Assembly: GCF_014138285.1 (NCBI RefSeq)
Contig: NZ_JACGXN010000001.1
Coordinates: 1,167,314-1,231,313, forward strand
DNA length: 64,000 nucleotides
Reading direction: 5' to 3'
Source of the DNA: Phyllobacterium myrsinacearum
Lineage (GTDB): Bacteria > Pseudomonadota > Alphaproteobacteria > Rhizobiales > Rhizobiaceae
The position numbers and the translations under genes were made by a program. Each line of letters begins with the position of its first letter. Positions within the stretch are counted from its first letter, which is position 1. Shown here one piece after another: positions 1-8,389 of this stretch. The notes beneath the pieces were generated by a model that searched no databases, was not told the origin of the DNA, and saw nothing but the letters and a program-made list of their open reading frames with translations.

Positions 1-436
1 GTGCCTTACGGATATTTTCCACATAGATCAGCGCGGCATTGGGTGACATCCAGGCATGTGGATTTGGCTTGCCTTCATAGGGGCCTTCCGAAATGCCCAT
101 TGGCTCTACACCCTCGCTGACAACGACGCTCGGGACATCCTTTACATTGCCGAAGAATTTTTCGAACCAGCGCTCAAGACCGAGACCATTCCACAGAACG
201 AGATTGGCATCTTGTGCCTTCAGGATATCGCCGGGTGTCGGCTGATAGTCATGAATTTCCGCATTGGGTTTGGTAATCGAATCCACATTCGCGGCATCAC
301 CCGCAACATTGCGGGCCATATCGGCGATGATCGTAAAGGTGGTGACCACCTTGAACTTCTTGCCGTCGGCAGCGGATGCCGGGCCAAGGATCGTCAAAAG
401 AGTAAAAACAGCAATCAACAGTCGAGATAATCTCAT
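1..436 (-). CDS. sitA: Metal ABC transporter substrate-binding protein (SitA/MntA type), N-terminal part
   Basis: Only the first ~145 residues lie in the window; the gene runs off the left edge. The ATG at 436 is preceded by a good GGAGG-type ribosome site. A signal peptide (residues 1-22, ending in an ASA-type cleavage site) is followed by a TroA/ZnuA-family fold: the early strand KFKVVTTFTIIADM, a DYQPTPGD segment bearing the first metal-binding His, and the conserved PHAWMSP second His motif. The family captures Mn2+, Fe2+ or Zn2+ in the periplasm for an ABC importer. Divergence from a Mur-type regulator, with a Mur/Fur-like palindrome between them, favours manganese (sitABCD in rhizobia). 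Zinc or iron cannot be excluded without the rest of the operon. Confidence 0.85.
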   Translation of the reverse strand, partial: MRLSRLLIAVFTLLTILGPASAADGKKFKVVTTFTIIADMARNVAGDAANVDSITKPNAEIHDYQPTPGDILKAQDANLVLWNGLGLERWFEKFFGNVKDVPSVVVSEGVEPMGISEGPYEGKPNPHAWMSPNAALIYVENIRKA

Positions 437-517
437 ATCGCCTCCAGCAAACTCCAGAAATGGCGCGATTTTCCGCCGCCACTGTTACTCCATAACGTTC
501 GAGTCTTCGTTCGTCAA

Positions 518-538
518 TGCAAATGCAAATGATTTGCA
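518..538. promoter_or_regulatory. Mur/Fur-type operator between sitA and mur
   Basis: Positions 524-538 form a perfect palindrome, TGCAAAT-G-ATTTGCA. An extra TGCAAAT half-site starts at 518, so three half-sites overlap. Rhizobial Mur binds AT-rich TGCAAAT-type palindromes (MRS boxes) in front of sitA and represses when manganese is ample. The position, 82 bases upstream of the sitA ATG, suits an operator. The assignment to Mur is inference from motif and context. Confidence 0.7.
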
Positions 539-671
539 AAAAGAAATTCGATGCCGTTTGCGACGTTGCGGGGAGAGTCTGACGTTGAAATTCTGTGTAT
601 CAGTTGCCGTATTTGTCACGGCCAGTTGAGAATCTTTGCAACTGAACGCGTTCTGGCGCATAATCAAGCTC

Positions 672-1106
672 ATGAAACACGCTATCAATCAGAAGCCGGA
701 TTACGAGAAAGAACTGCGCAAGGCAGGCGTTCGGATCACCCGTCCCCGCCGAATCATTCTCGATATTCTGACCTCCACGGAAGACCATCCGGACGCGATG
801 AAGATTTTCCATCGTGCCATCGAGATCGACGACAGCATTTCGCTTTCGACCGTATATCGGACCATGAACCTACTGGAGGAAATGGGGGCTATTCATCGCC
901 ACGCCTTCAACGGGGGCCCATCGCGCTTTGAACAGGCTCATGGCGAGCATCACGACCATCTGATCGACGTCGATACCGGCGATGTGATCGAGTTCCAGTC
1001 GGATAAGATCGAAAAGCTGCAGGAAGAAATTGCCCGCGCGCTCGGCTATGACATCATTCATCATCGGTTGGAGCTCTACGGACGAAAGTCCAAGCCGTCG
1101 GAATAG
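672..1106 (+). CDS. mur: Fur-family metalloregulator, manganese-responsive Mur type
   Basis: 144 residues from the ATG at 672. The N-terminal winged helix contains the recognition segment [16 protein letters not shown] (residues 58-72). The dimerisation domain carries the metal ligand cluster HGEHHDH (residues 90-96) and ends with a further HH pair near 130. There is no CxxC structural zinc site, which agrees with the Mur branch of rhizobial Fur proteins rather than Zur. It lies divergent to a SitA-type transporter with a TGCAAAT palindrome between them, as in Sinorhizobium and Rhizobium, where Mur represses sitABCD in response to Mn2+. A 12-residue longer start (636) exists, but 672 matches family length. 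Confidence 0.85.
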   Translation: MKHAINQKPDYEKELRKAGVRITRPRRIILDILTSTEDHPDAMKIFHRAIEIDDSISLSTVYRTMNLLEEMGAIHRHAFNGGPSRFEQAHGEHHDHLIDVDTGDVIEFQSDKIEKLQEEIARALGYDIIHHRLELYGRKSKPSE

Positions 1107-1189
1107 TTGACGTCTTCGCACAAACGTCCAAGACGTTTGCTTTCGCGGGAAGCATAACTTGCGCCGGCATTTGCCCGAGGGAGTTATGC

Positions 1190-1573
1190 ATGCAAACAAT
1201 CCAGCCAAAATCTTACAAGGCCATCAATTTTTCCGAAAAGTACACGCTGTTTTCAGAACAGTGGTCACCCAAAGTCGTTGCCGAACTGAATGATTACCAA
1301 TTCAAGATCGTCCGCATCGAGGGTGATTTCATCTGGCACGATCATCCGGAAACTGATGAGGCTTTCATTGTTCTGGACGGTGAGCTGCGCATTGATTTTC
1401 GCGATGGATCCGTGACGATCAAATCGGGCGAAATGTACGTTGTCCCCAAAGGGGTCGAACACAAACCCTATGCCGAAAAGGAGGTCAGGCTGATGCTGAT
1501 CGAGCCGCGCGGCGTGATGAACACCGGCAATGAAGGCGGGGAGCGCACCGCCCAGAACGATGTCTGGATCTGA
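1190..1573 (+). CDS. Small cupin-domain protein
   Basis: 127 residues forming one cupin barrel. Cupin motif 1 is seen as HDHPETDEAFIVLDG, with metal ligands H50, H52 and E57. Motif 2 is PKGVEHKPYA, with H91. Such single-domain proteins bind a divalent metal and act as dioxygenases, isomerases or sugar-binding proteins; the substrate cannot be deduced here. The ATG at 1190 follows a CGAGGGAG site; the ATG at 1186 is out of frame. The gene stands alone after mur and no operon partner is evident. Confidence 0.75.
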   Translation: MQTIQPKSYKAINFSEKYTLFSEQWSPKVVAELNDYQFKIVRIEGDFIWHDHPETDEAFIVLDGELRIDFRDGSVTIKSGEMYVVPKGVEHKPYAEKEVRLMLIEPRGVMNTGNEGGERTAQNDVWI

Positions 1574-1590
1574 GCAGCACGCGCCCCAGT

Positions 1591-2448
1591 TCAGTTTATC
1601 TGTGCCAATTCGCGGCGCAGAAAATCATCCAGCCGGTCAATGGCCGGGCTCGATGACACCGGGCTGCGCATAATGCCGATTTCGAGGTCATGCAGCGGCG
1701 GCAGACCTTCATTCTCGCCGATAACGCGCAGCGTCGACGGCACGCTGCAGGCGGCGAGCGCGGCAACTGCCAGTCCAGCCTGCACAACGGCAATCAATCC
1801 GAGCAGGCTGGCACTGGAATAGGTGCAGCGATAGCTGCGGTCCGCATCCCCCAGCGCATCCAGCACATTCATGCGCGCGGCGCAGCCGGGCTCAAACAGG
1901 GCAATGGGGAGCGGATCATTTTCCCAGGCAACATGAGTTGGTGATGCCACCCAGATCAAACGTTCGCGGCGTATCACCTCCAATGGCTGGGTAGCCCCAC
2001 GGGTGAGAATCGCCAGATTGACGCGATCTTCGTCAATCGCCTTCACCAGCGATGTGGATTGCTCGCAAACCAGCTCGACAGTGACCAGGGGATGCTCCGC
2101 AGCAAACCGTGACAAAACGGGGGGCAGGAGGAACGCGGCATAGTCGTCGGGAACCCCGAGCCGCACGCTGCCGGTTTCCTCAGGACGGGTGACATTGGCC
2201 CAAGCCTCGTCGGACAGTCGTAGCAACCGCCGCGCATAGTTGAGAAAACTCTCACCAGCCAGGTTCGGCTCGACCGAACGGGGATTGCGAATCAGTAGCT
2301 GTTTGCCCACCGCCTGCTCCAGCCGCTGCATCTGCATGCTGACAGCAGACTGGCTGCGGCCGACACGCGGGGCAGCAGCCGACAGACTACCGGTTTCAAC
2401 GACAATCACAAAGGTTCGCAAGAGATCGAGGTCAAGGGGTGCGGCCAT
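1591..2448 (-). CDS. LysR-family transcriptional regulator
   Basis: 285 residues with the classic LysR layout. The N-terminal helix-turn-helix (residues 5-62) includes LRTFVIVVETGSLSAAA and the recognition segment SQSAVSMQMQRLE. A periplasmic-binding-protein-like effector domain follows (about 90-280). It is divergently transcribed from an EamA exporter, a common arrangement in which the regulator activates the transporter. A perfect 7-bp inverted repeat with a 12-base spacer lies between the two genes. The effector is unknown. Confidence 0.85.
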   Translation of the reverse strand: MAAPLDLDLLRTFVIVVETGSLSAAAPRVGRSQSAVSMQMQRLEQAVGKQLLIRNPRSVEPNLAGESFLNYARRLLRLSDEAWANVTRPEETGSVRLGVPDDYAAFLLPPVLSRFAAEHPLVTVELVCEQSTSLVKAIDEDRVNLAILTRGATQPLEVIRRERLIWVASPTHVAWENDPLPIALFEPGCAARMNVLDALGDADRSYRCTYSSASLLGLIAVVQAGLAVAALAACSVPSTLRVIGENEGLPPLHDLEIGIMRSPVSSSPAIDRLDDFLRRELAQIN

Positions 2449-2464
2449 GGTGCTATCAACATAG

Positions 2465-2490
2465 CGAATAGTTTATTCCAAATCTATTCG
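2465..2490. promoter_or_regulatory. Candidate LysR operator
   Basis: CGAATAG at 2465-2471 is repeated inverted as CTATTCG at 2484-2490, with a 12-base AT-rich spacer. Size and dyad symmetry suit a LysR-type binding site in the 101-base divergent region between the regulator and the EamA transporter. Assignment is by position only. Confidence 0.5.
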
Positions 2491-2549
2491 TTTGTTTGGT
2501 GGCAATCGTTGGCGCTAACTGGGTGTCCTTCTACACAGGATTGCTCCTT

Positions 2550-3446
2550 ATGACTGAACCAATTTCCGATCGTTTACCGGCAGCGCGGCTGGCCATCGCC
2601 ATGGTCATTATTGGTACTGTCGGTGCTTTTGCAACAGAAACACGGCTTGATCCCATAACGATCGTTTTCTGGCGCTGCGTTTTCGGCGCTATCTTTCTCA
2701 GTGCCTGGTGTTTTCTGCGCGGTTATCTTCCGGACCAGACGCTCTCCTGGCCGCGACTGGCACGGGCAGCTCTTGGTGGTATCTGCATGGTGTTGAGCTG
2801 GGTAGCATTCTTTGCCGGCTTCCGCATGACATCCATCGCCACGACCACCATCATCTATCACATCCAGCCCTTCTTCGTTGTCCTGATTGGCGCAACCCTG
2901 CTCAAGGAACGCATCACCTTCGATCAGATCATCTGGATGTCAGGCGCATTTCTCGGTGTTGTCCTGGCAAGCGGCATGGTCGGGGCAGCCGCCCCGGTCA
3001 ACACCGTGTGGATTCTCGGCATCATCATGTCGCTTGGCGCCGCCATGCTTTATGCAGCGGCGACGATTCTTGCCAAGGGCCTCGGCGAGCAACGGCCGGA
3101 GATCACCGTACTCTGCCAAACTGTTATCGGTATTGTCATGCTCGCCCCTTTCGCCAATTTGACAGGACACGTACCGCTGGCGTCCTGGGGATGGCTGGCA
3201 AGTATCGGCATTCTTCACACGGGCATTGCCTATATCCTGATCTATTCGGCCTATCCACGCCTGTCGACACCAGTTATCGGCGTGTTGACCTTCATCTATC
3301 CGATCGTCGCCATCATTGTGGATTGGGCAATTTATAGCCATCCCCTGGGAATGGCGCAGGCCGCCGGAATGCTGCTGATCGCCTGTGGCACGCTGGGCGT
3401 CCGGCTCGGATGGCAGTTTCCGTGGCGGCGGACTTCGGCAGTTTGA
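2550..3446 (+). CDS. EamA/DMT-superfamily inner-membrane exporter
   Basis: 298 residues from the ATG at 2550, with about ten hydrophobic helices arranged as two tandem EamA repeats. The family exports amino acids, nucleosides or other small metabolites by exchange or proton antiport. A start at 2496 would add 18 residues; the ATG was preferred because the first helix then starts at the usual distance from the N-terminus. It is likely controlled by the divergent LysR regulator. The exported compound cannot be predicted. Confidence 0.8.
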   Translation: MTEPISDRLPAARLAIAMVIIGTVGAFATETRLDPITIVFWRCVFGAIFLSAWCFLRGYLPDQTLSWPRLARAALGGICMVLSWVAFFAGFRMTSIATTTIIYHIQPFFVVLIGATLLKERITFDQIIWMSGAFLGVVLASGMVGAAAPVNTVWILGIIMSLGAAMLYAAATILAKGLGEQRPEITVLCQTVIGIVMLAPFANLTGHVPLASWGWLASIGILHTGIAYILIYSAYPRLSTPVIGVLTFIYPIVAIIVDWAIYSHPLGMAQAAGMLLIACGTLGVRLGWQFPWRRTSAV

Positions 3447-3482
3447 AGCGGGTGTGTCCGTCAATGCTGCATCTTCTTGGCG

Positions 3483-3621
3483 CGTGGTTCGACAGGCTCA
3501 CCATGAGGGAGAGTGAGGATTGCAGGGAGCAAAGTACTGCAATGCAGGTGAACAGCCTCTGCAATACCTCCGATTAGCCTTGCAGTATCAATCTCCCTCA
3601 TGGTGAGCTTGTCGAACCACG
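3483..3621. repeat. Palindromic intergenic repeat with 29-bp inverted arms
   Basis: The left arm (3483-3511) and right arm (3593-3621) are 29-bp inverted repeats with a single mismatch, built on GTGGTTCGACAAGCTCACC. The inner part also shows partial dyad symmetry (GATTGCAGGG against the TTGCAGTATCAATC side). It encodes no protein and lies in the 264-base gap between the exporter and ptsN. A related GTGGTTTGACAAGCTCG arm recurs at 62875, so this is probably a dispersed non-coding repeat family. Confidence 0.75.
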
Positions 3622-3666
3622 TACGAGAGTAGTGCAAAACATGTCTTAGTGCTCATCCCCTTTCAA

Positions 3667-3694
3667 CAAAAAAAGCCGCCCACAGGCGGCCTTT
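3667..3694 (-). terminator. Rho-independent terminator of the ptsN transcript
   Basis: On the minus strand GCCGCC-TGTG-GGCGGC (3675-3690) is followed directly by seven T residues (3668-3674). It lies 18 bases after the ptsN stop codon and closes the leftward envelope/nitrogen block. Confidence 0.85.
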
Positions 3695-3711
3695 ATTAAA
3701 CTCTCAAAGAA

Positions 3712-4176
3712 TCAGGCGGCGTTGGATGCAGGCTGCGCCGTCAGCAATTCGTAGATAAGGCTCGCATCATGGGCCGTGCGCAATTTGGCAATCCGTTCGG
3801 GATCGCGCAGCATGCGCGCAATGCGTGACAGAGCCTTCAGATGATCCGCGCCAGCATTCTCAGGCGCGAGCAGAAGGAAAACAATATCGACCGGCTGGTC
3901 ATCCAGCGCTTCGAAATCGACGGGTGTTTCGAGCTGTGCGAAGACCCCAGTAATCCGCTTGACGCTGTTGATCTTGCCATGTGGAATGGCAATGCCATTG
4001 CCAACACCGGTCGAGCCCAGCCGTTCGCGCTGCAGGACAGTGTCAAACACTTCCCGCTCCGTCAAACCGGTCAAGGCGGCCGCCTTCTCCGACATGATCT
4101 GCAAAAGCTGTTTTTTGGAATTGACTTTCAATGCGGGCAGGACAGCGTCGGGCTGAATGAGGTCACCCAGATCCAT
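3712..4176 (-). CDS. ptsN: PTS IIA-like nitrogen-regulatory protein PtsN (EIIA-Ntr)
   Basis: 154 residues, a single PTS EIIA type-2 domain. The phosphoacceptor is His66 in the GNGIAIPHGK motif. EIIA-Ntr receives phosphate from EI-Ntr via NPr and regulates potassium transport, the stringent response and nitrogen/carbon balance by protein contact; it does not transport sugar. It sits downstream of hpf and rpoN in the same direction, the conserved proteobacterial rpoN-hpf-ptsN order, and is followed by a strong terminator. Confidence 0.95.
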   Translation of the reverse strand: MDLGDLIQPDAVLPALKVNSKKQLLQIMSEKAAALTGLTEREVFDTVLQRERLGSTGVGNGIAIPHGKINSVKRITGVFAQLETPVDFEALDDQPVDIVFLLLAPENAGADHLKALSRIARMLRDPERIAKLRTAHDASLIYELLTAQPASNAA

Positions 4177-4239
4177 TATTCTCTTCCTTCCTGTTACCGC
4201 CCGCGCTTTCTTGGGCGCGGACGGTAGTTCAAATTTCGC

Positions 4240-4833
4240 CTAGGAGCCGGCGCCGTTCTGACCGGCCACGGCCGATGGATCGATCCAGCCGATGTTGCCG
4301 TCAGCGCGGCGGTATACGATATTAACCTGCGTACTTCCAGAGTTGCGGAAGACAACCACTGGACTATCTTTCAGATCAAGCTCGACCACAGCGGACGCGA
4401 CACTCATGCTTCTGAGCGCCATCGATGTCTCAGCCACAATTGTCGGCGCGTAATCTTCCGGAATATCCTCATCTTCATCCGGTACGGGGGCAACGACCCG
4501 GTAGGAAATATCGTCGAAAACACCGTTCGAGCCGGGGGCCTGATGCGATTTCAACCGTCGCTTGTAACGGCGAAGGCGCTTGTCCACGCGTTCTCCGGCT
4601 GCATCGAAAGCAAGCTGAGGATCTTGTGCCTCGCCTGCTGCCTGCAACACCGTGCCGGTATCGAGACGGATCAGGCAGTCCGCGATGAAACGCGACCCCT
4701 GTTTCTCCACTGTGACGTGGCCTGTATATCCGCCATCGAAATACTTGGTCACCATCTCGCCGATCCGTTCGTCGATGCGAATGCGGAAAGCGTCACCAAT
4801 GTCCATATGTTTCCCAGATACACGCAGACTCAT
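4240..4833 (-). CDS. hpf: Ribosome hibernation-promoting factor, long form
   Basis: 197 residues. The N-terminal S30AE/YfiA domain (1-105) begins MSLRVSGKHMDIGDAF and ends in the basic KRLRRYKRRLKSH stretch that contacts the 30S subunit. A linker rich in D, E and P leads to the C-terminal dimerisation domain (about 135-190, SPVVVFRNSGSTQVNIVYRR). Long HPF dimerises to join two 70S ribosomes into inactive 100S particles in stationary phase. It lies between rpoN and ptsN. Confidence 0.92.
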   Translation of the reverse strand: MSLRVSGKHMDIGDAFRIRIDERIGEMVTKYFDGGYTGHVTVEKQGSRFIADCLIRLDTGTVLQAAGEAQDPQLAFDAAGERVDKRLRRYKRRLKSHQAPGSNGVFDDISYRVVAPVPDEDEDIPEDYAPTIVAETSMALRSMSVASAVVELDLKDSPVVVFRNSGSTQVNIVYRRADGNIGWIDPSAVAGQNGAGS

Positions 4834-5039
4834 GATACCTCACCTTCGTTGTGACTTTTCATTGCCCGAGCCAATCTACACTGTTGTTGTCAGACGAGCA
4901 AAGACATCCCGCACATTCCATGCGAGTGATCCATCACATTTCACTTTCTGATTCTTCATCTCCAAAGGCGCGCTTTCGCTTCAATCGATGCAAATTACCG
5001 GCGCTTCACTCTCCCTTGACCGAACTTCTATGGTCCGGT

Positions 5040-6704
5040 TCATTTACCCACTCGCCGCGATTCTACACCTGTGTGCCGGATGAATCCAGAGTTTCCGTCA
5101 CCCTTGCGCACAGAAGCCTGTGCTTTTTTCTCGCGCCGCCTTTGGACTGAGGAAGCGATATTCATCACCTCCCGGTATTTCGCAACAGTACGCCGTGCAA
5201 TATCAACGCCCTGGCCCTTCAAAAGATCCACGATTGTATCGTCGGAGAGAATATCTTCCGGCTTTTCATTGTCGATGAGCAGCTTGATCTGATGCCGCAC
5301 GGACTGTGAGGAATGCTGTTCACCACCCTCGGTGGCGGATATCCCCGCATTGAAAAAGTACCGCAGCTCGAAAACACCGCGCTTCGTCAACATATATTTA
5401 TTGGCTGTCACGCGGCTGACTGTCGACTCATGCATGCCGATCGCGTCGGCCACATTTCGCAAGTTGAGCGGCTTCAAATGTGCGACGCCAAATTGCAGAA
5501 ACTCCGATTGCTGGCGGACAATTTCTTTCGCGACCTTCAAAATTGTCTGTGCGCGCTGATCCAGGCTTCGCGTCAGCCAGTTGGCATTTTGCAGACATTC
5601 GCTGAGAAAACCCTTCTCGCCGGGAGACGCCGTCACCTTCGCAATCGTCGCATAATAGGTATTGTTGACGAGAACACGCGGCAACGCTTCTGGGTTGAGT
5701 TCAATATTCCACGTTCCATCCGGCGCCATACCGACCTGTACATCCGGGATGATACTGTCGGCCACGCCCGAGGAGAACGCAGTTCCCGGTTTTGGATCCA
5801 GAAGACGTATCTCCTGCAACATGTCGAGAAGGTCCGTATCAGTCACCCGGCATAATTTTCTCAGGCTCTGAAAATCACGTTTCGCCAGGAGTTCCAGATT
5901 CTGCAAAAGCATCGTCATCGCGGGATCGAGCCGGTTTTTTGCACGCAGCTGGATTGCCAGACATTCCGCCAGATCCCGGGCAAACAGGCCAGCTGGCTCA
6001 AACGTCTGCAGGACCGTTATCAACTTGTCGATATGGGCTGCTTCAACACCCAATCGCTCGGCAATTTCATCGATATCAATACGCAGATAACCCATTTCAT
6101 CAAGGTGATCCGCGATTTCCGCCGCAATCAGCCGGTCCACAGCATCTTCGAAGGCAAAGATAATCTGTTCACCCACGTGGTCGCGCAATGTCAGCGGTGC
6201 TGCGGTAACCTGTTCAAGGTTAAACCCCTCGCCGCCGGTCGATACATATCCATCGCCAGAAGACGACTTCCATTGTGATGCGAGATCGCCGGCAATGAAA
6301 TCATGGGTTCCAGGATCGTCAGGGAAAATATTCTCCAATGAACTGTCGAATGTATCGGACATGGAGCCGGAACTGGTCGACTCGCCGCTGACGAGCCAAT
6401 GTTCGCTCTGTTCACCCATGTCTCCGCCATCACGGCCTTCACCCGTGTCGCCGCTGCTCATGCTGCGAGCATAATCGCCCGCGTCTCCCGGCCCGCGATC
6501 ATCGGATACGTCCCTGCTTTCAAAGGAAGAATGGTCGTAGGCCGTTTCATCGCGTTCGAGCAGGGGATTCTTTTCAATCTCCTGTTCGATAAACTGCTCA
6601 AGCTCGGCATAGGTCAGCTGCAACAGCCGAATCGACTGCATAAGCAGTGGCGTCATCACCAGCGACTGTGTTTGCCTCAGATCAAGTTTTGGCGACAGAG
6701 CCAT
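5040..6704 (-). CDS. rpoN: RNA polymerase sigma-54 factor
   Basis: 554 residues from the ATG at 6704; a 26-residue longer reading frame exists but lacks family similarity. Region I (LRQTQSLVMTPLLMQSIRLLQL) contacts activators. An acidic, low-complexity region II spans about 55-140. The core-binding and helix-turn-helix regions follow, and the C-terminus carries the RpoN box ARRTVAKYRE. Sigma-54 recognises GG-N10-GC promoters and needs NtrC/NifA-type ATPases for open-complex formation. It lies downstream of lptB, as in many proteobacteria. Confidence 0.97.
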   Translation of the reverse strand: MALSPKLDLRQTQSLVMTPLLMQSIRLLQLTYAELEQFIEQEIEKNPLLERDETAYDHSSFESRDVSDDRGPGDAGDYARSMSSGDTGEGRDGGDMGEQSEHWLVSGESTSSGSMSDTFDSSLENIFPDDPGTHDFIAGDLASQWKSSSGDGYVSTGGEGFNLEQVTAAPLTLRDHVGEQIIFAFEDAVDRLIAAEIADHLDEMGYLRIDIDEIAERLGVEAAHIDKLITVLQTFEPAGLFARDLAECLAIQLRAKNRLDPAMTMLLQNLELLAKRDFQSLRKLCRVTDTDLLDMLQEIRLLDPKPGTAFSSGVADSIIPDVQVGMAPDGTWNIELNPEALPRVLVNNTYYATIAKVTASPGEKGFLSECLQNANWLTRSLDQRAQTILKVAKEIVRQQSEFLQFGVAHLKPLNLRNVADAIGMHESTVSRVTANKYMLTKRGVFELRYFFNAGISATEGGEQHSSQSVRHQIKLLIDNEKPEDILSDDTIVDLLKGQGVDIARRTVAKYREVMNIASSVQRRREKKAQASVRKGDGNSGFIRHTGVESRRVGK

Positions 6705-6871
6705 GGTGAACGCGGGTACTCCTGTACGAAATTCTTTTCTACGTACAGAAATGGCCCAATCCTTGCTTGTCAATTCCAACAAAGCAAAAAACGACTCTAT
6801 TCAGGAAAATTCGTCTCGTTTCGCAGCCCGTGGAGCAATTTCTGGCGAGAACCCGCCAGAAATTCATAAAA

Positions 6872-7696
6872 TCAGAGCTTGAACTGATCGCCGAGGTAAA
6901 GACGCCGAACGTCCGGATTAGCAATAATTTCATCCGGTCGGCCGTGGGTGAGGACCTGACCTGCGTGAATGATGTAGGCACGGTCGATAAGCTTCAAAGT
7001 CTCGCGCACATTATGGTCGGTGATGAGAACGCCAATGCCGCGGCTGGTCAAATGACGTACGAGTTGCTGGATATCGGCCACGGCGATCGGGTCAACACCG
7101 GCAAACGGCTCGTCGAGCAGCATGAAATTGGGCCGCGAAGCCAAGGCACGTGCGATTTCGAGACGACGGCGCTCACCGCCGGAAAGCGAAAGCGCCGGGG
7201 CCTTGCGCAGATGGGCGATATGGAACTCTTCCAAAAGGGAATCGAGTTCCTGGGCCCGCGCACTGCGGTCCTTCTCGACGACCTCAAGCACCGCCTTGAT
7301 GTTATTTTCCACGGACAGTCCCCGGAAAATAGAAGCCTCCTGCGGCAGATAACCGATGCCAAGACGTGAACGGCGATACATTGGCATCGTCGTGACGTCG
7401 AAACCGTCAATTTCGATATTGCCTTTGTCGACCGGAACCAAGCCGGTGACCATATAGAAACACGTGGTCTTGCCGGCGCCGTTTGGACCGAGAATACCTA
7501 CAGCTTCACCGGCTCGCACACCGAAGGAAACGCCATTGACCACCTGACGGCCATTATAGCTCTTGGTGATGCCGCGCGCGACAAGCGTGCCCTTCATCCG
7601 GTCCGTAGCGGATGGATCAGCGGCTCGCATTTCTTGGGAAATGCGAGCATCTGGTAATGTTGGAGTCTTGGTGGATCGACGGGAAAAAAGGGACAC
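6872..7696 (-). CDS. lptB: Lipopolysaccharide export ATP-binding protein LptB
   Basis: 274 residues, one ABC ATPase. Walker A is GPNGAGKTT, the signature is LSGGERRRLEIA, Walker B is LLDEPFAGVDP and the switch is ITDHNV. With LptF/LptG it powers LPS extraction from the inner membrane, passing it to LptC and LptA. The GTG at 7696 lies 13 bases from the lptA stop. This gives a 33-residue N-terminal extension compared with the usual ~241 residues; the Met at 7597 would restore normal length but has no clear ribosome site. Third gene of lptC-lptA-lptB. Confidence 0.93.
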   Translation of the reverse strand: MSLFSRRSTKTPTLPDARISQEMRAADPSATDRMKGTLVARGITKSYNGRQVVNGVSFGVRAGEAVGILGPNGAGKTTCFYMVTGLVPVDKGNIEIDGFDVTTMPMYRRSRLGIGYLPQEASIFRGLSVENNIKAVLEVVEKDRSARAQELDSLLEEFHIAHLRKAPALSLSGGERRRLEIARALASRPNFMLLDEPFAGVDPIAVADIQQLVRHLTSRGIGVLITDHNVRETLKLIDRAYIIHAGQVLTHGRPDEIIANPDVRRLYLGDQFKL

Positions 7697-7709
7697 TTAT
7701 ACCGCCGGT

Positions 7710-8345
7710 CTAGTTTTTCGGAGCGCTTTTCGGTGCGACAACGATAGAGACACGTCCGGTCTGACCGTTCTTGCAACTCTCAAGCTGAGCCTGACCACTC
7801 TTCATCTGAACGGTCAGCTTGCAGCCAACGCCGACACTCTCGCCTTGAGACAGGACAACCTTGCTGCCTGTCAGGACCAGAATCTGGGTCTTCATGTCGA
7901 ACGTACCATGGTCACCCGTGGCAACCTGATCCTCTGACTTCACATAAACTTTGTCATTGACCTCGATGTGGTCAATGTCCTGGGCGCCTGCACCCGCCGG
8001 CCCGGCGGCCTTGGCTTCTGTTTTGGGGGCAGCCTTGTCAGCGGCTTTTTCCGCTTCGGTCTTTTCCGGCTTCTTGACGTAATAAACGATCATAGAGCCC
8101 GCCTTCATCAGCGTCGTGCCCTGCGTCACCGTAACGTTGCCCGTAAAAGTTGCTGTTCCCACATCATTGTGAACGTCGAGGCGGTCGGAATCGATCTGAA
8201 TGGGCTGATCACTCGAAAGTTTCATGCCATTGTTCAGAGCACCGGCCTTGCCTGCGTCCTGTGCTGCGACAGGACCAATCATGGAGGTTGCCAAAATACC
8301 CAATGCAACAGTCGATATGCTGATCAGTCTTGTCCCGCGCGACAT
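7710..8345 (-). CDS. lptA: LPS transport periplasmic protein LptA
   Basis: 211 residues with an N-terminal signal peptide (MSRGTRLISISTVALGILA, cleavage near VAAQ at about 29). An OstA-like beta-jellyroll follows, with the characteristic QIDSDRLDVHNDVGTATFTG strands. An Ala/Lys/Glu-rich insertion (about 90-125) is typical of alphaproteobacterial members. LptA forms the periplasmic bridge carrying LPS between LptC and LptD. It lies 44 bases after lptC and just before lptB. Confidence 0.88.
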   Translation of the reverse strand: MSRGTRLISISTVALGILATSMIGPVAAQDAGKAGALNNGMKLSSDQPIQIDSDRLDVHNDVGTATFTGNVTVTQGTTLMKAGSMIVYYVKKPEKTEAEKAADKAAPKTEAKAAGPAGAGAQDIDHIEVNDKVYVKSEDQVATGDHGTFDMKTQILVLTGSKVVLSQGESVGVGCKLTVQMKSGQAQLESCKNGQTGRVSIVVAPKSAPKN

Positions 8346-8389
8346 TGTCTCAATCTCCTAAATCCGGGATATCCCCATGAGGCCAGCAA

